A DNA stretch of 64,000 nucleotides, from positions 72,960,253 to 73,024,252 of the forward strand of contig CM042688.1 in assembly GCA_023614405.1 (NCBI GenBank), read 5' to 3'. A model generated the notes under the pieces. That model worked only from the letters and a program-made list of their open reading frames with translations, made no database searches and had not been told where the DNA came from. Positions 55,631-64,000 of this stretch are shown here, piece after piece. The stretch's first letter is position 1; each line of letters opens with the position of its first letter. The position numbers and the translations under genes are program-made. This stretch comes from Avena insularis (taxonomy: Eukaryota > Streptophyta > Magnoliopsida > Poales > Poaceae).

Positions 55631-57490
55631 ATGGCTGAAAAGAAGCTTGGGGAGTTTGCAACTCCCAACAATGATTATTTGCATACTCCTATTACCCAAC
55701 CAGCAATTACTGCTGATGATTATGAAATTAAGGCTAACTATTTAAGTTTGGTTCAACAGAATCAATTTGGAGGATCTGCTATTGAGGACACATGTATGCA
55801 CTTGAACACTTTCACTAAAATATGTGATATGATGCGCATTAAAGATGTTGACCCCGATGCAGTCAAATTGCACTTATTTCCTTTTCTCTTAGAGGAAGAG
55901 CAAAAGAATGGTTGCTATCTTTGCCTAGAAATACTATCATGGGTGGAGTGTACTTCTTTATTTATGATTAAATTTTTCCCACCTGCAAAGACTATGCAAC
56001 TAAGATATAATATTACTAGTTTTAGACAGGAAGAGCATGAGCCACTAGCGCTTGCATGGGAGAGGATGAAAGAATGCATGAGAAACTGTCCCAGTCATGG
56101 AATGGAAGATTGGTTAATTCTCCACTTATTTTATAATGCTATTAACCCTGTGTCTAAGTCTATGCTTGATACTACAGCCGGAGGAACATTTATGGGAAAA
56201 CATATTACCGAAGCAAAGCAGCTGCTAGACAATATGCAAGACAACCATGCCTAGTGGCATGTGGATAGATCAAACACAAAGAAGGTGAACTCCGTCTCAC
56301 AACAAGAAAATGAAGAACTCAATGCTAAGTTGGATGAGCTCATATTAGCCGTAAAAGGTAAGGAAAGCCAGGTAAGAGCTATCCTAGAATCAAATATTGA
56401 AGAAATATACTTCATAGCTCGTAATGATTATAACCCTGCTTGGAAGAAGAATTATAATCCTAAGTTTCAGAAACATTATTCTAGTCCTACAGGTAACTCT
56501 AATAATAATATGGGAACTAGTAATGGTAGTCTCCAAGAAACACTTAAGTCCTTTATAGACTCACAAAATGAGCCAAAAAATATCCTTGTTAAAATAACAG
56601 AGAACCATGATGCTATGCTTGGTAAATTATCTAACCAAGCTGTAAGTTTGAGGAATGATTTGCAGGCCCTCCAAGAAAGAACAAGGATTATTGAGGCACA
56701 GCTAGGTAAGATAACCGAGAGTCAAACTCTCATTCTAGCTAAATTTCTAGGTAAAGCTGAGCCCAATCCTGCTGAGGACCTCAAGATGATAAGAATCCAA
56801 AGGGAGGAGCCTGAAGAACTTGACTATAGTAATGCTCCTTCACCAAATTACCCCGTTGAAGATCTTGTAAAAAGGATCAATATCAAGATTCCGGTAAGTG
56901 AAGGAAATGAGGAAGCTATGTATCAACACTTTGTTAATCAGGTAGCAATAAAGGTACATGAGCTTGAGGAAAAATATAAGAAAATTGCTGAAAAATTACC
57001 TGTGAAGCTTGATGATATATTTGAGCCTACTATTAAGATTAAAATTGGGACCAATGAGATAGCTGCACTTTGTGATCTAGGTGCAAGCGTTTCAACAATT
57101 CCAAAAAGTCTTTTTAATAAGTTAAATCTTGGCCCCTTTGAAATCACCGAGTTAAAATTACATCTAGCAGATTCTACCTACAAACAAGTTGTAGGGATTA
57201 AAGAAAATACTTCAGTATACATTAAAGGTTGTCCTGCTCTTATTGATTTTGTTATTGTTGACATGCCTGAAGATGCTACTGCTCCTATTATATTAGGCTG
57301 TCCATTCTTAAGAACTATTAAGGCTTTGATTAATATACATGAAGGGAACGCGAAGCTTCAATTGCCTTCGCGGGATCCTTTTGTTATTAATTTTCCCAGG
57401 AAGAAGAAAGCCAAGCATGATGAAAAGGAGTCCATCACTTTGAAGGCCAACTATTTTGGAGTTTGTGTTCCACTCATCTGGCCTAAGTGA
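55631..57490 (+). pseudogene. Element D gag-protease ORF with one in-frame stop
   Basis: The ATG at 55631 reads MAEKKLGEFATPNNDYLHTP. One frame runs 620 codons to 57490 with a single TAG at 56252-56254, probably from CAG. Gag occupies about residues 30-230 (IKANYLSLVQQNQFGG, the Athila-type start of the capsid, and LALAWERMKECMRNCPSHGM). Coiled-coil-prone sequence spans about 320-370 (LRNDLQALQERTRIIEAQLG). The protease near residues 475-580 has ALCDLGASVSTIPKSL (D-x-GAS) and APIILGCPFLRTIKALIN. It ends in a basic tail soon after the protease, with no link to RT. With the stop read through it would give a Gag-PR precursor only. Acts in particle assembly in the cytoplasm. Confidence 0.88.
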
Positions 57491-57795
57491 GCAACATTGA
57501 GGTCAAGCTATTGACCATAAAAGAGCGCTTAATGGGAGGCAACCCATGTGAAATAAAGGTTTGAATAAAAGTTTTTAAGTTTTAGTTTAAGTTTTATGTT
57601 TAATAAAGAGTGCTAGAAAGCTCCAATTGAGGAGAAGAAGTTCGGTAGTACTAAAAATCCTGCTTCATACATGCTGATGTTGGTCGACAATTTTTACTGT
57701 CATTTTTCTATCAAAAACAAGGTGTTTCACTAAGTTTTAGGATAAGAAAGAATTCTCGAAGAAATAGATTTTTTTTATGACTACAGATGGTTTAG
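57491..57795 (+). other. Element D post-gag spacer
   Basis: Noncoding. The block AGAGCGCTTAATGGGAGGCA at 57521-57540 followed by accc matches the post-gag blocks of A (3645-3665) and C (23404-23430) read on minus. Confidence 0.6.
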
Positions 57796-58140
57796 CGACC
57801 AACTATATGGCGGGAATAAAAATTCCGATAGTATAGTTTGGCTGTATAGATATCTTTGCCATCGACAAAATTTTCTTCTTAGGTACTGAAGGTTTAACGA
57901 CCAACTATACGGTGGGAATAAAAATTCTAGTCATATAGGTCCGGTCGTATAGATATCGATGCCTTTGTAAAATTTATTTTCCAGGTACAAAAGGTTTGAC
58001 GACCAACTATACAACAGGAACAAATTGTTCGGGCCGTATAGTTGCGCCGCCAGGTGAAAACCCTAAACTTTTGACAGCAGACCAACTATATGGCAGGAAC
58101 AAATTGTTCCGGCCGTATAGTTTGGCCATATAGTATGGTC
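57796..58140 (+). promoter_or_regulatory. Array of four nested inverted-repeat modules
   Basis: Units start at 57796, 57898, 58000 and 58080 (periods 102, 102 and 80). Each has an outer forward arm after gaccaactata (AACTATAYRRC), an inner dyad and one or two outer reverse arms (GYCRTATAGTT). Unit 1 inner: GGAAT-aaaa-ATTCC (57813-57826). Unit 4 inner: GGAACAA-a-TTGTTCC (58096-58110), with outer arms GACCAACTATATGGC (58080-58094) and GCCATATAGTATGGTC (58125-58140). The same module occurs once in each LTR of this element. Function unknown; position suggests a cis-regulatory role before the second gene. Confidence 0.75.
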
Positions 58141-58508
58141 CAACCACAAAATTGTGACGGGAGGTACCTCCAAACCCAAAACTTCAATCCTTTTTCTTTC
58201 TTCTACCTCCAAATTCTCTCAAAACCTCAAGAGATCTTCATCTCTACTCAATTTCGTTCGATTTTGCTCACCCATAAGTGATCTATGGTATGTTTCTCCT
58301 CTGATCCTCCAATTACTTTTTGCAAATTCATCTTTGATCTTTTGTCATTATCAAGCTAGGGTGAGACCTACTATGAACTAATTGCCATGATTCTCTTGCC
58401 TATATTATTATTTTTAGGGGACTCTTTAGTGTACTATGATGAGGAATATGCTATGCTTATTATTGTTGGATCAAAAAGTTTTATTTTTGTATTTCCTTAT
58501 TATTTTAG
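58141..58508 (+). other. Probable leader and intron of the element D second gene
   Basis: A CT-rich leader-like stretch at 58185-58275 (tttttctttcttctacctcc) is followed by a donor GTATGT at 58288. The acceptor ttattattttag ends at 58508, exactly at the ATG at 58509. Splicing would join ctATG to ATGATAAAC, adding one in-frame Met. No TATA box is obvious; tatag-rich sequence at 58114-58135 is a candidate. Inferred from signals only. Confidence 0.5.
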
Positions 58509-59696
58509 ATGATAAACACAAGGAGCCAAACTCGTGCTCGTGCCACCGCTAGTGCTTCTCGGGCTGCCGCTCAAGAACGCATGGGGATACAGTTCAGGGA
58601 TGAGCTCCAACGTGATCGCTTCAACATGATCAAGAACCGAGAAGTGAAGGCAACCAAGTGGGCTTGCCCCATTATATTGAATCAACTCAGTATTTCTAAT
58701 TACTTCAATTTATTTTACAATAGGGTTGGCCTGCAAAACTTTGTATTCAATGATGTGCCTGCTTATCACCGGTTAACTCTTGAATTTCTAAGTTCTTTGC
58801 AAAGCACCGTTAAAGCATGGCATGGAGAGGACATGATTTCTTTCTGACTTATGAACAACAATTATGATTTATCACTAAATGAATGGTGCGCATGTTTTAA
58901 TTTTCCAAACAATGATGCTAATGCCTTACGCGCATCCTCTACTGGCTTAGACCCTTCCCCGGAACTTTATTATAATGCAATGAGTTTCACCTCTAGAGTA
59001 AGCAAGGAGAAGAATATTCAACATCCTGCAGTTCGCTATTTGTTCTATGTTATTGCTAACACCTTGAATGCACGAAATGAGTTCACGAGACTCAATGAGG
59101 AGGACATCTTAGTCCTTGCAAAAGCTTCTTTCAACAACACCGACTTGTCACTCAACTTGGGTGCACTTCTTGTGAGCTATTTGGAGTACCAATCCGCCCA
59201 AAGCCAAGGACCAATCACAGGTGTAGGCATCATCACTGTGCTTGCTATTGCCCTAGGCCTCGACCTAGGTGAGTTGCAACCGGTGCAAGGTGAGAGACGT
59301 GTTGGTTTATCTACTTTAAAAGCTCATGGAATGCTCACTAGGAGAGGTGGTGTTTATTACTTGCATATTGCTGGAGCTGGGCGTCTCTACCCCGCTCCTT
59401 TGCCTAATGGTCTTTTCTCTATTGAGGAAGGACGTTTGCTATATGACTTGCAGGTTGAGAAACACAAACCCGAGGAGGAGATTCCGGATGAGGATGAGGA
59501 CCAAGAAGAGGAGCAAGAAGTTCCTTATCAAGAGGAGCAGCCACCAACTTGGTTTGCTACATACCAAGACTACCAAGAACTTGGAGGAACTATGGAGAGG
59601 ATGCATAACCTCTCCTTGAACCTCCGAGAAACAACTAGTAATTTATCAACTCAATTTGCGAACTGGAGTTACGACTTTTTCCCACCACCGCAATGA
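58509..59696 (+). pseudogene. ATHILA ORF-1-like protein (env position), one in-frame stop
   Basis: A single frame of 395 codons from MINTRSQTRARATASASRAA to FANWSYDFFPPPQ, interrupted only by TGA at 58845-58847 (likely from CGA). Basic Arg/Ala-rich N-terminus, middle NEWCACFNFPNNDANALRAS, the family-typical SLNLGALLVSYLEYQSAQSQ and GPITGVGIITVLAIALGLDL near residues 215-250, then an acidic linker EEEIPDEDEDQEEEQEVPYQ. It resembles the ATHILA ORF-1 family (PF03078), found downstream of pol or in place of env in Athila elements. No signal peptide; one hydrophobic stretch near residues 240-255 may be a helix rather than a membrane span. Its role is unknown. Confidence 0.82.
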
Positions 59697-61170
59697 TTTG
59701 AAGGGCTTGCAAAAGCCTAAGCTTGGGGAAGTTTCCTCATTATCTTTATTTGGCGTTCATTTGCTTTTATTTCGAGGTTATGTTTTTGGTTCGAGTTTTT
59801 AAGCTCTCATGTTGGTCTCCCCAACACTTTATCTTTAATTATTTCCATTTGTTTTCGATATTTTCTAGCCAAGCTTTGCCGCCAATTTTCTATTCTTTAA
59901 TTCCCTCTCTTAAAAATAACTATAAGATTTCTCCATTTATCTTTATTTTCCCTCTTCCTTCCTTTCTATTCTCCTTGTGTCTTTCACATATTTGCAGGAG
60001 AGTGATCGACTTCGAGTTTCCAAGAAGCAAATCAAAAGGGAAGAGAGAAGTGGAACCAATCATGAGAGGTATGCCTCAAGACTCCCCACTTTTGAAGTTT
60101 GAGAAACCCATGCTAGTTAGTAGTAAATGTTAAAGATATTATATTGGTGGAGTGAGTCTTCATATTGTAGTAACATTTTGTTTGCATGGGTATTTAGTTG
60201 GGTACATTTTGTTCCAGCTCTTGTAGTAAACCAAGTCTTGCCTAAAAATTTGCTAAACAATTGTAATAAGAAAAAGTCTCACAATTGAAGGATTGAGTAT
60301 TGTAGTGTTTAGTCTTGAAGGCTTATTTCTAGAGACACTCAACACCACATAAAATAATGATTGACTTGATAACTCTCTTTAAAAGGATTTGTTCAATTGA
60401 ATTAATGTTTAGTGGTTTTTGTGAGCATGCCAAAGTTTGACTTGTGAATCATAAGAATGATATAGCTTTATGTGTGTCAAACTTCAAGGGATGCCAATAA
60501 CTCCGCTAGCCTACGAACGATCTTCATGGAGGAAACTCCTAGATTTCGGCTATGAGTTGATTAAACATATGTAGTAGCAATACTATAATGGGTAAGATTC
60601 TTGGCAATCTCGGGTAGCTGTGTTCATAATGGAATCACCCCTCTGGCTGAAATGAGTAATCATTGTTAAAAAGGAACAAAAACCTTGGTGATGCCACAAG
60701 TGTCCATTACAACCCGATAAACTAATTATTATTTTTGGCATGCTCTCAATTACTTAAGAACTGAAATTTTTGAAGGACAATGAATAGAAAGGTAGTGCTT
60801 GAAAAGTCTTGACTTATTGATGTGGGAGAATTGAGATACTCTAGTGTATATGTTTTATATGACAACTCTCACACTCTCAATTTTACATGATTATACTTTA
60901 TTGTTCAAAGGCAAGCCTACGAGTTGATTACATGACATGGAATAAAGTTTACTCATTTGAATCATCCATGTTAACAATAATTCTGCTGCGCTATAAGGAT
61001 GCATAAAAACCCATATGATGTGCTTGCCATTACTCTATCTATGCTGAAGTTTTTTAGATTTATAGAGTGGAGGAAACATGAGACTACCAATCATGAGTAA
61101 GATCATGATCTCATTATTTCAGTTTAAATGCTGAGTTCCCTTTTGATTTTGTTTCTCGCTCGAGGACGAT
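59697..61170 (+). other. Element D 3' noncoding region
   Basis: About 1.5 kb with no supported gene. An acceptor-like atatttgcag at 59989-59998 opens a short basic reading (to 60133) that could be a 3' exon, but this is weak. Confidence 0.55.
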
Positions 61171-61171
61171 C

Positions 61172-61191
61172 AAGTTTAAGCTTGGGGAGGT
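61172..61191 (+). other. Polypurine tract of element D
   Basis: agtttaagcttggggaggt directly before the LTR start, the AAGCTTGGGG-type tract shared with B and C. Confidence 0.8.
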
Positions 61192-62477
61192 TGATGGCTG
61201 TGAAATATAGCCATCTACGTGCACATTTAAACTGGATATTATTCATATTTTTGATGAAATATCTCTCTAAACCCTGCCACTAATGCCTAATGATCAAAGG
61301 GGTATGCAATCCTTTCTTTCTATTTTTTGTTGCGCAGATAATGACGTTTGATGATGGGAATCACAACATTAAAGTCAAAGATACGAGATTTCCAACAACC
61401 CGAAGAAACCAGGGGTCGTGAAGTGGAGACAAGCGCTTTAACGACCAACTATACGACAGGAATAAAATTCTGTCTGTATAGTTCCGGTCGTATAGTTGCC
61501 ATTGACACTGCTAGGTCAAACAGAACAACTTTTGTGAAGGGACCCCTATATAAAGAGGCTCCAGGCAACGAGAAACACCTAGGCCAGATCGCCAGCAGCC
61601 CCCAAAAACCTGCATCCACCACACCGAAGAGCCGCCAGAGGAATAGACTTAGATCTAATCTCAAAACCCTTCTCCACCACCATAGCCATATTCCACCACT
61701 TGTAATAGTAGATCTCATCTTCGATTGTCGACATTGTAAGACTATTTCTATCAATCTCATTATTTCCATTGCAATGTTTATGATTGTTTATTTCATCTCT
61801 ATGCGTGAGTAATTCTCCTTGGGCTAAGGGCTTCGGCCTAGCCATGTAGGTTTTGTGCATGTTATTTATCATAGATGGGAAAATGTATTAGTTTGTATGA
61901 CATGATGATTGTTGTATCCTATCTTGCCTCAATCTAAGGACTTGTCAGGTACCCAAGACCCCGAGGATTGAGCCAGGTATAGGGAGTATGAGTAATGACT
62001 AATCTGCAGGTTGGGAACCCTAGTGACAGAAGGGGTAGTATGGCTGTATGTGAGGGATTTACTTGGGATTAATGGTGACGTCACTATGCATATCATTACT
62101 TCTCATTTTTCTATGGATGAGACTAATAGGTTATTGCTATAAGCAGTTGCGGAGGCAATAGCAATTATGGATGCACTGCCCACATATAATAATCTTTCTC
62201 TAACAATTATATGCATACTTTATTATTATCTTTTATTCCCATCAGATGTTTTGCATAGCTACAGGTGAAACCGAAAGCCCTAGGCCCTCTCTCTCCATCA
62301 TTGACAACAACAAAAGACAGCAAACTCTTGGTCTGGTAAAACACAAAAAGAATTCTAAAACTCTTGAAGGTCCGTTAAAGTAACTTCACTATGCTTTCTG
62401 CTTCCCGAGGATTTGATAACCTAGGTCTACTAGGGAAAATAACTATACGACATCCGTAATCTAGATCGAAGGTATCA
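61192..62477 (+). repeat. 3' LTR of element D
   Basis: 1286 bp matching 54139-55426. TATA box ctatataaagagg near 61546. The ORFs at 61348-61872 are in the LTR. Confidence 0.92.
61442..61498 (+). promoter_or_regulatory. Inverted-repeat module, 3' LTR copy
   Basis: Outer arms AACTATACGAC (61447-61457) and GTCGTATAGTT (61487-61497) are perfect 11-bp inverted repeats. The inner part, GGAATaaaATTCT, is a near dyad. About 50 bp upstream of the TATA box. Confidence 0.75.
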
Positions 62478-62523
62478 TCCAGCAACCGGTGGGTCATGGT
62501 ACCATATGTGCCAGGGACCTAAC
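62478..62523 (-). repeat. Element E 3' LTR, remaining 46 bp
   Basis: Ends CCTAACA on plus, that is TGTTAGG on minus, directly preceded on minus by the purine tract CACTCGGGGGCTAC (62524-62537). This fixes the LTR start and the orientation of E. Confidence 0.6.
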
Positions 62524-62820
62524 AGTAGCCCCCGAGTGCTTGGATTGCACGTGTCTACTAACATATACGAAGAGTCAAGGGCCCCACTGGTGCTTGGCCT
62601 ATGTCGATCGTGTCATCGCAGGATCTCCGTGGGACTCATCGGAGTTGTCCATGTGGGGCCGGAGCTGGAAGGCGACCGTTGGATGTGGGAACTGCTGCTG
62701 CCACTGTTTGGCCTCAGATCTCGATCCTTCCATAAAAAGCTGAGCCTCCGTATTCCACAACCGCCTTCTCCTTCTTGCCCTGCAGCCTCTGCCGTTTCTT
62801 TGTTTTATCTAGTTCCATCC

Positions 62821-63333
62821 ATGGCGCCTAAGAGGGATCAGGATGCTTCTGCCGTGGTGGGCGTGCCGGCGACGAGCAACCGCATGCTCCCTAAGTCGAA
62901 GAGTGTCAACGAGGAGGGCCTAGAGAAGGTCCGGTGACTGGCGGCCTCAGGCACGAACGAGTGGGGCATTATTCGGATGTGGTCCGACGCGTTGGGCCAA
63001 CTCGACCGACCGGACACTATATACCCCGTCTTCATGCACTTCGTCGCTGTAGGGTTGGTGCCGCCGTTCTCCCCCTTCCTCCTCGCCATCCTTGAATATT
63101 AAAGAATTCAGCTGATCCACCTCCACCCGTACAGTGTGATCCTCCTTGCCATCTTTGTATACTGGTGTGAGGCCTTCGTGGGAGTGGTGTCGTTGGTGGC
63201 GCTGCTCAGGCACTTCTACACCCTCCGTGTTTCCGCGGAGGGGGAATGCCTTGGCTTCGTCTATTTCTCTACTGACCATGGTGAGGATTTTATCCCCTTG
63301 TCGATTTCTGCGAAGGCGAAGAATTTTTGCTAG
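62821..63333 (+). pseudogene. Element E antisense ORF, PF04195-like protein
   Basis: The ATG at 62821 reads MAPKRDQDASAVVGVPATSN, followed by one frame with stops at 62935 and about 63100. NEWGIIRMWSDALGQLDRPD, LVPPFSPFLLAILEY and IQLIHLHPYSVILLAIFVYW lead to CEAFVGVVSLVALLRHFYTL (near 63168-63227), which aligns with CEAFVGVRPSVALFRHFF of element F. The frame ends at 63333. The product is antisense to the element; its role is unknown. Confidence 0.65.
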
Positions 63334-64000
63334 GACCGGGTCTTCATGAATAACTGCAAGGTGAACTCGCTGTTCTAGGTCCCTTCCATGCCTGTGGTGG
63401 AAAACTCTACATGGGATCGGGATATGTCCATATGCAAGAGCCCTAGAACCCTACAGAGGCGTATGAAGGCCTTGGCAAGCCACAGACTGAGCAGTGAAAT
63501 GCTGGCCATCGAATTCATCTGTCGGTAGATCATGCCACTCCAAGAGCGTAGTAGAGGTGTATGGGCCATGTCGGATGGCAAGGATATGATCAAGATGTCG
63601 CATGGCCTTCTTCTTGAGGCACCCACAACCATCCTCGTGGAGCTGATCGTTGGGGAGGCGACTTCACCTGCGATCCCCTAGAGGCCTTCCCCTTGTATTT
63701 GATCGGCAATGTGGACGCGGCCCATGCCAGGCTTCCTATTTTTGATTGGTGAGGTGAGTGCTCCCCAATCCAGGAAGAGCGGGGAACCCTGACGTTCCCT
63801 CCCATGTCTCTGAGGCCGCGATAGAGCTAGATGTTGAGGGCGTGACAATAAGTGGCGGCGATAAAGCTCTACTGCCCACTCGTAGGGGGAGGATGCTGCA
63901 CAGCTGATGGCAACAACTCCATGTGTACTAACTCGTTGGGACTCCAAGTGCAGAGTGTTGTAGCAAGCTTATTTTCCCCAAAAGGGTGACTCGAGGGTTC
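63334..64000 (+). pseudogene. Continuation of the element E antisense ORF, degenerate
   Basis: Coding-like composition in several plus frames, but stops prevent a single reading. The minus ORFs at 63375-63947 are shadows. Confidence 0.35.

Larger units (their letters stand above)
54139..62477 (+). mobile_element. Element D: Athila-lineage retrotransposon lacking RT, RNase H and integrase
   Basis: LTRs 54139-55426 and 61192-62477, tRNA-Asp-like PBS, polypurine tract, gag-protease ORF, then an array of inverted-repeat modules and an ATHILA ORF-1-type gene. No trace of pol after protease is present between 57490 and 58508. The flanks cctag and tccag are a possible 5-bp duplication with two transitions. 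Each of its two genes has just one in-frame stop, so it is less decayed than G. It is inserted in the LTR of element E. Confidence 0.9.
62478..64000 (-). mobile_element. Element E: Tat-like gypsy retrotransposon, minus orientation, continues right
   Basis: LTR pieces at 53424-54138 and 62478-62523, purine tract, then an ORF on the opposite (plus) strand with the PF04195-like domain, the layout of a Tat-lineage element read from its 3' end. Pol and the 5' LTR should lie beyond 64000. Confidence 0.6.

Noticed and set aside
57796..58140. CRISPR-like array
   Set aside because: Repeats are diverged, spaced 80-102 bp with similar spacers, lie in a plant retrotransposon, and recur in its LTRs.
62821..63333. 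Host gene beginning MAPKRDQ
   Set aside because: The reading has two stops and matches the transposon-type domain also seen in element F.

Overview
This is a 64 kb piece of a large, repeat-rich grass nuclear genome, almost certainly Triticeae (wheat, barley, rye or Aegilops type). The evidence is a Ty1/copia element with BARE/Angela-type LTRs, Athila-lineage Ty3/gypsy elements with tRNA-Asp-like primer sites, a Stowaway MITE, an Au-type SINE and plant non-LTR (LINE) ORFs. One host gene looks intact: a plus-strand cyclin T-like gene (coding exons 33393-37888, leader exons from about 27.0 kb). The rest is transposable elements and their debris.

Left block (1-26870). A minus-strand LINE (LINE1) is the oldest layer and runs from about 26870 leftwards out of the window. 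Three Athila-lineage LTR retrotransposons sit inside its ORFs. Element A (to 6319, minus) lies in the RT region. Element B (7128-17760, plus, TSD ttgcc) carries the only recognisable gypsy gag-pol. Element C (19394-26277, minus, TSD ccgat) lacks pol. Element A itself holds an 815-bp solo LTR (2019-2833) and the 5' end of a minus-strand Helitron (1-1781) with pieces of a RanBP1-like gene.

Middle (26870-39230). The cyclin T-like gene has a TE-loaded leader intron with a fragment of a Tat-like gypsy element (F, 3' LTR 31097-31659, antisense ORF) and an Au-type SINE. Other introns hold a small MITE, a candidate copia solo LTR and a Stowaway MITE. Downstream is a 670-bp element with about 65-bp terminal inverted repeats.

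Right block (39233-64000). A partial gypsy LTR (H) is followed by a second minus-strand LINE (LINE2, 41104-53423), split within its RT by a decayed Angela-type copia element G (42810-51166). LINE2 is bounded on the right by the 3' LTR of a minus-strand Tat-like element E, which is split by element D (54139-62477). D is an Athila-lineage element with gag-protease and the env-position ATHILA ORF-1 gene but no RT, RNase H or integrase. Between its two genes it carries four copies of a nested inverted-repeat module that also occurs once in each LTR upstream of the TATA box, followed by what looks like a CT-rich, intron-containing leader. This is the most unusual structure in the window.

Functionally, only the cyclin T-like gene is predicted to act for the host, as the cyclin subunit of a CDK9/CDKC-type (P-TEFb-like) kinase. 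All element genes carry nonsense mutations, frameshifts or deletions. All calls come from reading the sequence; no database search was run.
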